From Neoechinorhynchus agilis (taxonomy: Eukaryota; Acanthocephala), in NCBI GenBank assembly GCA_051530055.1, contig CM121341.1:6696001-6760000 (forward strand): a stretch of 64,000 nucleotides of DNA, read 5' to 3'. Position 1 is the first letter of the stretch; each line of letters opens with the position of its first letter. The position numbers and the translations under genes are program-made. Below the pieces are notes generated by a model, which was not told where the DNA came from, ran no database searches, and was given only the letters and a program-made list of their open reading frames with translations. Positions 42,201 to 52,500 of this stretch are shown here, in pieces.

Positions 42201-44284
42201 GACTCGAAAAATTGATCCGACATTTTTATAGCACTCTAGGGATTTTCAAGAATAAATTCTTTCAATTTTTCGAGCATAAAAACATGAACAATTACATCTT
42301 CAAACAATTTTAAAAATCGTGCGAACCTTATATCTCTCATCGTCCTGTTTACACTCGCATTTGGCCTGTCTAACTTATTGATGAAAATAAGGTGCGGAAT
42401 AGAATATCGTTGGATTTGTCGGTGCACCGTCAATGTCTGACATTGAACTCCACTCGTTCCACAGACCACAAGAACGGCACCATCCAGTACCCGCAAAGCC
42501 CGTTCGACTTCCACAGTGAAGTCCACGTGTCCAGGAGTGTCGATCAAATTAATGTTATGTTTCATCCATTCCACTGAAGTGGCTGCTGATTGAATGGTTA
42601 TGCCACGTTGCCTCTCAAGTTCCATCGAGTCCATGGTGGCACCGACGCCATCCCGCCCTTTTACCTTCATGAACGAACAATTAAAATTTTGTTATTTTTT
42701 TGCTCTTCAACATAATTTCGAGGAAATACAAGGAGGTACAAAGGAGGGATGTAGTCTACGATGTTTCTTGTACCAAAAATGCAACAGCAATTACATTGGA
42801 CAAATAGGTCAGAATCTGAAGACGAGATTGGCGAAACATGAACGGTGGTTCATGACGACGAGGCTGGTACAAACTTTCCCTCAATATCTAACGCAAATCT
42901 AAAACATGGTCGACCATGCGCTCTTGTGAGCGTAATGATCGGTTTATCCGCTAAAACTGATCACTAACCCGACGAAATTCGAAACGTCTTCAACCTTCTC
43001 CACAAGACGAATACTAAAAAATATAAGTCAATTTTTTAACACTAAAAACAAATCGATCACGAACGAGACGAGGTTTGAAAAATTCCTTTTTTACAAGATT
43101 TTCTCCACAGGACGAAGACGAAAAACTTTAACCAGCTTTTTAACACTAAAAACAAATCGATCGCGAATGAGGCGAGGTTCGAAGCGTCTTTTTTACAAGA
43201 CGTTCTCCACAGGACGAAGACCAAAAAATATAAGTCAATTTTTTAACACTAAAAACAAATCGATCACGAACGAGGCGAGGTTCGAAAAATTCCTTTTTTA
43301 CAAGACGTTCTCCACAGGACGAAAAACTTTAACCAGCTTTTTAACACTAAAAACAAATCGATCGCGAATGAGGCGAGGTTCGAAGCGTCTTTTTTACAAG
43401 ACGTTCTCCACAGGACGAAGATCAAAAAATATAAGTCAATTTTTTAACACTAAAAACAAATCGATCACGAACGAGGCGAGGTTCGAAAAATTCCTTTTTT
43501 ACAAGACTTTCTCCACAGGACGAAAAACTTTAACCAGCTTTTTAACACTAAAAACAAATCGATCGCGAATGAGGCGAGGTTCGAAGCGTCTTTTTTACAA
43601 GACGTTCTCCACAGGACGAAGACCAAAAACTTTAACCAACTTTTAAACACTAAAAACAAATTGATCACGAACGAGACGAGGTTCGAAAAATTCCTTTTTT
43701 ACAAGATTTTCTCCACAGGACGAATACTAAAAAATATAAGTCAATTTTTAACACTAAAAAAACCGATCACGAACGAGGCGAGGTTCGAAAAATTCTTTTT
43801 TTACAAGGCGTTCTCCACAGGACGAAAAACTTTAACCAACTTTTAACACTAAAAAGAAATTGATCACGAACGAGGCGAGGTTCGAAAAATTCCTTTTTTA
43901 CAAGACGTTCTCCACAGGACGAAAAACTTTAACCAGCTTTTTAACACTAAAAACAAACTGATCACGAACGAGACGAGGTTCGAAGTACCACTTACAAGAC
44001 TTTCTCCACAAGACGAAGACCAAACCATCAAATTTTAGAGCTCTACTGACCTCGTGGATTTCAGCTATCCGACCGGCGTAAAACAAGATCCGTTCGCTCA
44101 ATGTAGTCTTTCCGGAGTCGATATGAGCACTCACTCCAACGTTGCGTATTAATTCAATAGGATATTGTTTCTGGAAGAGAAATTAAATTTAAACAATCAC
44201 TAATTAACTCACGTCTGAACGTATGTAAAAGTTCCTAACGAGCTTGAGCGTTCTTTTGAAATAGTTCACAAGCACAACATTCAT
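39262..44284 (-). CDS. GFM1: Mitochondrial elongation factor G1, 15 exons
   Basis: Minus-strand exons: 44213-44284, 44051-44170, 42327-42664, 41961-42078, 41837-41910, 41557-41794, 41427-41508, 41236-41373, 40554-40747, 40321-40506, 40208-40277, 40121-40157, 40013-40092, 39490-39795 and 39262-39432, ~740 residues (human 751). Basic N-terminus [20 protein letters not shown] suits mitochondrial import. G1 is [10 protein letters not shown] (Ser38-Thr47), then [13 protein letters not shown] (switch I), DTPGHVDF (G3), NKLDRP (G4), [11 protein letters not shown] (domain 2), [30 protein letters not shown] and FGYSTALRS. It catalyses GTP-driven translocation on mitoribosomes. Exon 4 has a T6 run at 42060-42065 (plus strand) one base too long for the frame; an assembly error or polymorphism is likeliest. 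Exon 12 is 37 bp. Confidence 0.95.
42735..42850 (+). mobile_element. Penelope-like element, GIY-YIG region remnant
   Basis: Within GFM1 intron 2, plus-strand frame with [19 protein letters not shown] followed by KTRLAKHE. Cys-x-x-x-Tyr-Ile-Gly-Gln with a downstream Arg and His is the look of a GIY-YIG endonuclease as carried by Penelope-like elements. A short decayed remnant. Confidence 0.5.
43000..44000. repeat. ~102-bp tandem satellite with alternating unit types in GFM1 intron 2
   Basis: AACAAATCGATC-type anchors recur about every 98-104 bp from ~43050 to ~43960, roughly ten units. Two forms alternate: one with CGCGAATGAGGCGAGG followed by AAGCGTC, the other with CACGAACGAGGCGAGG followed by AAAAATTCC, making a ~205-bp dimer. 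The last unit ends ~40 bp from exon 2. ORFs through it are repeat artefacts. Confidence 0.9.
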
Positions 44285-44588
44285 CGATTCGACTTTTTGA
44301 AATTATATTAGAATCTTCTTTTTTTCGTCTGAGATGTATGAGTCTTTCTTATTTTTCCATTGATGTCATTAATGCCCGGTAGTTTAAAGGTCTGGGTCCC
44401 CATTCGGTTCTTTTGGTGATTTCGTGGTCCGTTCTTAAACTCTGCGACAAATTGGATCGTTCGAATGAACAAAGCGACCACCACAGCAGAAGGACTTTCC
44501 TCAGAGTATAAACATGGAGGATATCTAGCGATCGACTGCGAGTTGAGTGTCGTGATTGATACTACGAATATAATTAAGTTATTATTTT
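44285..44588. other. GFM1 5' flank
   Basis: No ORF; presumably holds the GFM1 promoter. No convincing TATA box or initiator could be chosen. Confidence 0.35.
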
Positions 44589-44890
44589 TAATAGAAAATC
44601 GTGGCAGAAGAGATTCATTTTAGCAGTTATTCAGATTAGCAGGTTGCTCAAAATACAGGGAGCTAATCCGAGACTACCATTTTGTCCCCTTCGGTGTGGA
44701 AACGCACCTTGGGAGGGTCGCCCGTGGCCCTCCCGAAGGACTTGGGGAAACGAATCAACGCGGCGACTGGAGAGCCAAGATCGACTTCGTTCTTGGCGCA
44801 AAAAATAAGCATTGCGGTGCAGCGGGGCGATGCGGCTAGCATTTTCGCCAGCGCCGATGAATGGGAGCGTTGAAGAAACTATAAATTATG
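44589..44890 (+). mobile_element. LINE ORF2 3' fragment, copy B
   Basis: Near-identical to 15430-15760 but on the opposite strand. Reads YHFVPFGVET, then in the next frame ALPKDLGKRINAATGEPRS, AQKISIAVQRGDAASIFA and stop. Same 5' and 3' limits as copy A. Confidence 0.85.
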
Positions 44891-45189
44891 TATGCTTGCT
44901 TAAAAAAAATTAAGTTATTTGTGTTTTGGTTTTTTATGAAAATTGAGACTTATTAATTCCCAATATTTCGTCGGACTTCAGGTTGCTTGTAAGTTTTTAA
45001 ATATGTGAGTTCGTGACTAAAACAGTATTTTTATAGTCACCAAAGAACAAATAAACAACTTCTTTATGAAGCAAGCCGCAAAGTAGTTAAATCTTTTCTT
45101 GGCAAGAATTACACTTTGGATGAAGATTTCGTTCAAGCGTTTATTCTTTAGTGTAAAGATTGGTTGCAAACAACCCTTTTGGGACTCAC

Positions 45190-45900
45190 TTCTGGTAGCG
45201 AGAATTCAGAGCTCTTTAATTTCAGATTCTCGTAACCTGGCCAACTGAACTCGATTGGCGGCAGTCTATACAAGAGAATCTAATGCTTGGCTCAACGCTA
45301 TCCCGAGCGCTTCTATGGGTACCCTCCGACGAGATAGTAAGGATTACAGTGTCCCTGAGACTCGGGGTACCAACATCCAATCGCTGCTGTTACGGAGCGA
45401 TCGTGGAACCGTCGGGACGTCATGGTCTCGTCGGTCGGCAATAAGGCGGAAGGTACTGACGATACGCCGAAGTGAACGAAATTCTTAGCCGTGCCCTGAA
45501 TACTGTGAATGCGCCCAACATCCCATAACCGAACAATCTTTGCCGACTCGATGGCCGTCGACCGGAAGGTGTCACAGAATTCCCGTGGCGAGGGTGGAAA
45601 AGTCCTTCTCTCGGACGCCATTCGCAGCCATCAACATAAAATTCGCCACTATTCAACCAGGGGAAGCACCAACAGCCGCGGAACTTGATTTGAAATCATT
45701 ATTTTGTTCCTTTTGGCATCGAGACACTCGAGTTGTTTGATAGCGCGGCTTAAGAACTGGTCAATCAATTGCCCAGGAGATTGAGACGAACCACTGGCGA
45801 TTAGAGGACAGGAGCACTCCTACTAAAAATAAGCCTGGCTCTGAAAACGAGAGGGAAGACTGCATCCGTCCTTTCGACCGTTACAACAGTACGGCAGCTG
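45190..45900 (+). mobile_element. LINE ORF2 3' fragment, second, more complete copy
   Basis: Frames give ESNAWLNAIPSASMGTL, then (shifted) TVSLRLGVP, a 'GRHGL' block, a 'DGRRPEGVTEFPWRG' block and FVPFGIETLELF, in the order found in the distal part of non-LTR retrotransposon ORF2. Several stops and at least one frameshift; old copy compared with the pair at 15.4/44.6 kb. Confidence 0.75.
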
Positions 45901-46849
45901 AGTGATATGTTTGTAATTATTTTTTTGATTATTGTAGAAATTTGTTCAAAAAATTCGAAAAAAACAGTTAATGGATGGAGATATAAAAATGATAAAGACG
46001 GTTTTACCAATTCTCGTCCAATTTTTTTATATTAATTAACATTTTTTCCTCTGTTTTTTTGTGATAAGAAGAATAAAGATTGATTTATTAATTTCCAATA
46101 TTTCGTCCGTCCCGACGAGAAGGACGAAATATTGGGAATTAATAAATCAATTTCTCCAATCTCTATTCTTTTCATTACCAAAAATACATATATATGAACA
46201 ACTTCTTTACAATTCGGCATAGACTTCGGGGATTAGTTGGCGAACTAGAGCTAATTGTCGTTTGTTCGTAACTTATTTTACGCGCATTTCTAAAATTATT
46301 TATCAATCGAGATCTTTGACTACCATTTTTAGTCAAAAGTTGAAGGATCTCGACTAACAAGACATTTTAGCCTCGACGATATATCACTATCAAACATCTC
46401 TTCTCTCTTGTTCACATAAATTTTCAATTTATATTCAAGTTTAAGGACTCTAAAATTCCGAATTTCGTAATCATTCATGTTGAATACTCTAATGACCTAC
46501 AAAATTACTGAGACATTATTTGATAGAGTTGAAAGGATGCGATGATCATAATTCTCGTGTCCGGATAAAACGCATATTTTATTGAGATATTGTTTTTGCC
46601 TCGCGAAATACCCGGACACCGGATCAACTCTATCATCCCGAAGGATATTTTCTCCTCGTGATTATATGATACATCTTCTTATCTTGCTTTGACAAAAATA
46701 GCGATCTGAAATGCTAAATATTTTCGAATTATACACCACTGCCGCTGATCCGAAATGATCGAATGTCTTAATTCAAACCTTTCCCACTTATGCGTCTCGT
46801 GATTTATTCCAGACAACACTATTTTCTTGTATAATAGTTTGTTGCAATA
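45901..46849. other. Intergenic region downstream of YPEL5
   Basis: No gene supported. Contains the hairpin listed next and a weaker partial inverted repeat around 46505-46640 (AGAGTTG...TGTCCGG against CCGGACAC...CAACTCT). Confidence 0.45.
46065..46170. repeat. Hairpin inverted repeat, dispersed family
   Basis: GATTTATTAATTTCCAATAT (~46081) is mirrored by ATATTGGGAATTAATAAATC (~46130) around a CGTCC/GGACG core; arms ~45 bp. One arm recurs alone near 44951 (TTATTAATTCCCAATATTTC), so this is a mobile miniature family. Confidence 0.85.
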
Positions 46850-47301
46850 TCAGTAACGGGGCCGGGGCTTGTGATAACCATCCGAATCACTATCACTTTC
46901 TGGGTCGCATCTTATTACTTTTTGAACATACTCTTCAACATGTAAAGCCTCGAGAACAGATCGGCCTTCTTTATATTGCTGATCGATCTGCTCAGCGTAT
47001 TCATACTTCCAACCAACTTTCTCTTTACAAATCGTGCAATAAACTGCTCTAATCAGAAACGCGCCTGTCATCATTACCTGAGAAAATTAATATTATTTCG
47101 ATAAGAAAACACAAAAAAGTGTACCATTTTCTCCATTGACCCTGTTACTGAGTTATAAATTCTCTTTATAAAATAAGCCTCACCAGTTTCTCCTCTAAAG
47201 TCATGACATATCACATCTCGATGTTTGGCCAACGGTGTTGAGCAAGTACTGCACAAATAGATTTTTGCGGTACTTAACTGCCTAATATATCTTCTACCCA
47301 T
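46850..47301 (-). CDS. YPEL5: Yippee-like 5 protein
   Basis: Two exons, 47125-47301 and 46850-47077, 47-bp intron, 134 residues (human 121). The Yippee zinc fold is complete: Cys17-x2-Cys20 (CSTC), FRGETGEAYFI, and Cys73-x2-Cys76 (CTIC) followed by GWKYEYA and QQYKEGRSVLE. YPEL5 is a subunit of the CTLH/GID ubiquitin ligase, where it blocks the WDR26 substrate site. The tail is extended with an acidic DSDSDG segment. ATG lies 6 bp after TTCTTGTAG, another acceptor-like sequence close to a start codon. Confidence 0.95.
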
Positions 47302-47629
47302 TTTGTGCTACAAGAATTCGAAACCAAAAACGTAAAATGGTTCAAAACATATTTAGCTAAACGACACCAGAGGTGTATAAAATTAAACATTTTAGTCGTC
47401 ATGTGACAAAATCGATTGAAATCCAGCGAATTTTTGTGTATTTTATTCCTTTTTTTTATTAATTACAATAATCAATATCTCGATTTTATTATCGATACAT
47501 TTCTTTAAACATACCCTCCCCTGCAATAGATGATAGAAATAGTTTGTGACCGGACCAAACTTTGTACCGCCGCAAAAAAAAGTCGATCAAATGAGAGTAA
47601 ACAAAATTAGGGTCCTCGCACGTCCCGTA

Positions 47630-47700
47630 GAAAAGGGTTTATTACGGACGTTTCGACCCTCGTGGTGTTCATCACCAGTTTGTTAACTCGTCTTTTAATA
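47630..47700 (-). mobile_element. Possible Penelope-like terminal remnant with hammerhead-like core
   Basis: The minus strand reads GGTGATGAACACCACGAGGG then TCGAAACGTCCG. TGATGA...GAAACGTC spaced this way is the core seen in the short hammerhead motifs of Penelope-like element ends. The stem II partner is imperfect. Tentative remnant. Confidence 0.3.
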
Positions 47701-48180
47701 ACTATTAAGCTGATGGTGAGTCCGACGAGGTTCAGACATTTTGAAAGTCACGGAGTCCGTCATGAGCGTTACTGTCCTTGCTGTTATGTTGATCAAGGAA
47801 TCCAGTGAAAATAGCTTTCGTAGTGGGTCAAATCCGCTCATTTATTTAATAGCACAGTCCCATCGCATGTAGTTGATCGAACTTTTTTTTCAGTTTCCGG
47901 TATCGAATTAAGTCGACGTTCCATGTAAAATTTATGCCGTTTTTTCTGCTGCATAATATTATTGCAATTGCAAACCAAGTGAGTGCAACGCTACGAAGAC
48001 TAATTACTTGTGAGCAGGATAGAAAGTTGAAAAACAGGAATCTTAACTTTCTTTTAAATATAAACTGTTTATTTTTAAGTGTGGCCTTTTTCACGGCTGA
48101 TAATTTTTCCTTGGGCACACAACTCATCGATCAGGGTCCGGGAAGTGCACGAAATCACACTTAATATTCTGATTTGTACG

Positions 48181-48487
48181 GTTGCGAGTTTATACATCTC
48201 TCCGGATCATCAGATATATCCCGAGGAGACCCCTTCATCGGTACTCCCAACCTCCATGTACCTACGCTTGTATGTGGGTTAAAAATTAATTGTTGTTCTC
48301 TCATGTATTCTAGCAAGCCGGTTATATAAATTAAACGGTTTTTGTAGAACATCCTTTACTCGGATTTTTCCTTTAGGCGCTCATGCAATCGATATTTTGG
48401 ATCAGGAAAGTGATTGAATCATTACGATTGCGAGCTTGTACCCTTCTCCGGATCCTCAGATACATCCCAAAGAGGCTGAACTCATCA
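48181..48487. repeat. Direct duplication of ~60 bp
   Basis: TTGCGAGTTTATACATCTCT (48181) and TTGCGAGCTTGTACCCTTCT (48428) begin two ~60-bp blocks that continue with CCGGATCATCAGATA / CCGGATCCTCAGATA. About 80% alike. Confidence 0.75.
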
Positions 48488-48527
48488 GTGAGTTTTCTCC
48501 CAACTTCAACGAGGTATTTCCGTAGTT

Positions 48528-48592
48528 GTGCCGAGGTGGTCAAGTGGACTAAAGCTTTGAGTCAAAAGGTTCGAAACCGTTACCACTGATTG
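48528..48592 (+). pseudogene. tRNA-like relic (Ser/Leu type) or tRNA-derived SINE head
   Basis: GTTGTGCCGAGGTGGTCAAG resembles a class II tRNA D-arm (A box), and AAGGTTCGAAACCGTT at ~48573 resembles a T-arm (B box). The anticodon arm and variable arm between them are too short, and the acceptor ends do not pair, so not a working tRNA. Confidence 0.35.
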
Positions 48593-49088
48593 AACAACTT
48601 CTTTACAACATTATCTTATTGTTTCTATAATCAAAAACGCTTATTATCATAACCACGATTGCTGTTTTTTCAAAAAAACCATTCCGATTGTCTACAATGG
48701 AGTGCAGATTTACACTTGTATTGAGTTTAAAGAACGTCGGGGTCACTTGAACTTACTTTTTTATTTGAAATAATAACAATTTATTTTTGCCTGCTGCGCG
48801 CTCGCTGAGCAAAAGGAGTAGTAGACGCCTCCTAGTGTATAACGTGGGAATCAATACCCTTCCGATAATAGAGATTTGAATGCGTCACAGTAAAATACTC
48901 ACAAAAAAGAGATGCCTACTTATCTATAACAGTGATTTAAAATCCTTTATATAAAAGTCGTTTTCTGGTGTCATGCGAGCAGAGCAACAACGAAGTAAAA
49001 ATGCAATAAAAAGAAGTTTGTTTGCGTTACACTTACATACCGACAAGAAGGTGAATATGTCCTTAATGTATCCGCCCAATTAAAAACC

Positions 49089-49495
49089 CTTAATATAAAA
49101 GAGATTTGCTTACGTCAGACATAAAAATTAATCAAGACAATCGCATATGTGAAAGTGGGGAAAAATATGTATCCAAGAATCACGACGTTTCACAATCAGG
49201 CAAATCACTATGAGGATATACCGTATCGTTTTTGCCGAACATGTAAAACTGCACAATATCGGCCAAACCAGCAGGTTTAGAAGCCTAATCACGTAAAACT
49301 GGGACTTAGTCTTCAAATAAAAGAGATTTACTGACGTCACATTCACAGATTATCATTAATGGGAAGATGCACAGTTCCGTCATTTGAAGCCCTTAATATA
49401 AAAGAGATTTGCTTACGTCAAACTCAAAAACAAAATAGGAGGATTAGGTACCTAGTCTTCAAAATAAAAGAGGTTTGCTGACGTCTCATTCGCAG
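49089..49495. promoter_or_regulatory. Four TATA/CRE-like modules
   Basis: AATATAAAAGAGATTTGCTTACGTCA-like modules (about 30 bp each) start near 49089, 49316, 49389 and 49455, with a weaker one at ~48950. Each has TAAAAGAG(A/G)TTT followed after 3-4 bases by TACGTCA or TGACGTC (CRE-like). They sit just beyond the 3' end of the large secreted-protein gene. Function unknown; may be remnants of a repeat. Confidence 0.55.
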
Positions 49496-49532
49496 ACCAA
49501 GAAATTTTAATTAACAACAAATATTAATCGTT

Positions 49533-52500
49533 TCAACAACCGTCGAAGCAATTTTGTTGCCTACATCTACTTCTAATAAGTTCTTTATAGTTATCTTCAG
49601 GGCAACACTGTCTTGGAAGGTCTTCATAGCATCCATCATAGTCACAAGCGTCAAAAAAATCATTGTCCAAATCGAAGTGTGTATAATAGCTATCATGGAC
49701 ATGTTCAAAATCGTAGGTCACCCTTCTGACAACTTCGAGCTCAGCCATGCCTACTTCAAAATCAAGTGTATCAGACATGTCAGACTTATCAACCAGCTTT
49801 TGAGATTTCTCAGTCATTAGCTGTCCATCGTTACCTATAGTAGGTTCCAAGTGCTCCGTTTCAAAGTGAAGCGAAGTGTCATTAGAAAACATATCCTCTT
49901 TAGAATTAATTAGAGGAGCTCTTGTGGTTACAGTAGAAGAAATATTGCATAATTCAAACCTCGAATGTGGTTCGGTATTAAACGATTTAATATAATCTGT
50001 GAACAGAGGTGCCGGAAACTCCGTGGATGTTATTTTTCCATCTACAGTTTCGTCTAAGATTTTATGTGAATCCTCTGTAACCACAGACAATATAGGCTCA
50101 CTGACTGCGTCAGAATCCATCTTAACTTCCGACACTGCCTCTTGGGCGGGAATCCCGGATACAAAGGAGTTATTTATGTTTAAATTGGATTCCGACGTCT
50201 CCTTCGTGTATTTTTCTGCTGCAACCGTGGTGGTATCGTCAAGAACTTCAGGGGACGGAATATTGTCAAATCCAGTTTTTAACCTTGATCTTAACCCCAG
50301 TGGTTTCTGCAATCTACCGCACACCTCTAAACAATATTTTACGCAATTCAACCAATGCTCCATAACCATGTCGTGAACTTGAAGTTCTTGAAATTCCCGA
50401 TTGCACTTAGCCTGGCAATAATACCGACAGTAACGACGCTTTTTCTTAATATAGAGCTGCATTTTATCAGTCGTTTTTGCTGGATGCTCAACAGAATGAT
50501 TGAACGTTGGAGTAGAAACATTATTATAAACGGACTTCATTCCATCCTCAACAGGCGCAGGGTACAATGAAGCATTTTCCATATTTTCAACCTGCGACCT
50601 ATTTTTTTTATTAAATACGATAGAGATGTTTTCAATTTCAGGAGATGCGGTTGTTTCGGAAGTTTCCGATTTCGAGGATGTCTTATAAACCTCAACCGGA
50701 AGAGTGTTTTCACTACTAACTACTCCGTCACTAAGGGCGTTTTGAGTTATTGCATCAGCTGAACTTCCCGGATTTCCGATTGTTTCTGAAGTTGCAGAAG
50801 TCGACGATGTCTCAAAAACCTCAACCGGAAGGGTGTTCTCGCTGCTGAACATTTGGCCCATCACGGCTTCTTGCGTGAATAAATCAGCTGAGCCTTCCAG
50901 ATTTGAGGTTGTTTCTGAACTTACAGAATTCGAGGTTGTCTTAAGAACCTCAACCGGAACTGTCGTTTCACTGATGACCATTCCGTCACTCACGTTCGTT
51001 TGAGTAGATCCACCAGCTGAGCTTTCCGGAATTGCGGTTGTTTCTGAACTTACAGAAGTCGATGTTGTCTCATAAACCCCAGCCGGAAGGGTGTTTTCGT
51101 TGCTGAACATTCGGCCCATTACGGCTCTTTGCGTGAATAAATCAGCTGAGCTTTCCGGATTTTCCGTTGTTTCTGAACTTACAGAATTCGAGGTTGTCTT
51201 AAGAACCTCAACCGGAAATGTCGTTTCACTGTTGACCATTCCGTCACTCACGTTCGTTTGAGTGGATCCACCAGCTGAGCTTTCCGGATTTGCGGTTGTT
51301 TCTGAACTTACAGAATTCGAGGTTGTCTTAAGAACCTCAACCGGAACTGTCGTTTCACTCTTGAGCATTCCGTCACTTACGTTCGTTTGAGTAGATCCAC
51401 CAGCTGAACTTTCCGGATTTGCGGTTGTTTCTGAACTTACCGAAGTCGATGTTGTCTTAAGAACCTCAAATGGAACAGTCTTTTCACTGTTGACCATTCC
51501 GTCACTAACGTTCGTTTGAGTAGATCCACCAGCTGAGCTTTCCGGATTTGCGGTTGTTTCTGAACTTACAGAATTCGAGGTTGTCTTAAGAACCTCAGCC
51601 GGAACTGTCGTTTCACTGTTGATCATTCCGTCACTTACGTTCGTTTGAGTAGATCCACCAGCTGAGCTTTCCGGATTTGCGGTTGTTTCTGAACTTACAG
51701 AGGTCGAGGTTGTCTTAAGAACCTCAACCGGAACTGTCGTTTCACTCTTGACCATTCCGTCACTCACGTTCGTTTGAGTGGATAAACCAGCTGAGCTTTC
51801 CGGATTTGCGGTTGTTTCTGAACTTACAGAGGTCGAGGTTGTCTTAAGAACCTCAGCCGGAACTGTCGTTTCACTGTTGACCATTCCGTCACTTACGTTC
51901 GTTTGAGTAGATCCACCAGCTGAGCTTTCCGGATTTGCGGTTGTTTCTGAACTTACAGAATTCGAGGTTGTCTTAAGAACCTCAACCGGAACTGTCGTTT
52001 CACTGTTGACCATTCCGTCACTTACGTTCGTTTGAGTAGATCCACCAGCTGAGCTTTCCGGATTTGCGGTTGTTTCTGAACTTACAGAATTCGAGGTTGT
52101 CTTAAGAACCTCAACCGGAACTGTCGTTTCACTGTTGACCATTCCGTCACTCACGTTCGTTTGAGTAGATCCACCAGCTGAGCTTTCCGGATTTGCGGTT
52201 GTTTCTGAACTTACAGAGGTCGAGGTTGTCTTAAGAACCTCAACCGGAACTGTCGTTTCACTGTTGACCATTCCGTCACTCACGTTCGTTTGAGTAGATC
52301 CACCAGCTGAGCTTTCCGGATTTGCGGTTGTTTCTGAACTTACAGAATTCGAGGTTGTCTTAAGAACCTCCACCGGAACTGTCGTTTCACCCTTGACCAT
52401 TCGCACTCACAGAGGTCGAGGTTGTCTTAAGAACCTCAACCGGAACTGTCGTTTCACTGTTGACAATTCCGCCACTCACGTTCGTTTGAGTAGATCCACC

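Larger units (their letters stand above)
47302..49532. other. 2.2-kb intergenic stretch with small repeats
   Basis: No protein gene supported. Holds a Penelope-like terminal motif, a ~60-bp direct duplication, a tRNA-like relic and a set of TATA/CRE-like modules, each listed separately. Confidence 0.45.

Noticed and set aside
43167-43646. 159-codon ORF with repeats of FYKTFSTGR
   Set aside because: Translation of the ~102-bp satellite in a GFM1 intron, on the opposite strand to the gene.
50355-50570. Plus-strand ORFs under the large secreted-protein gene
   Set aside because: Antisense shadows of the coding repeat and tail; no motif.
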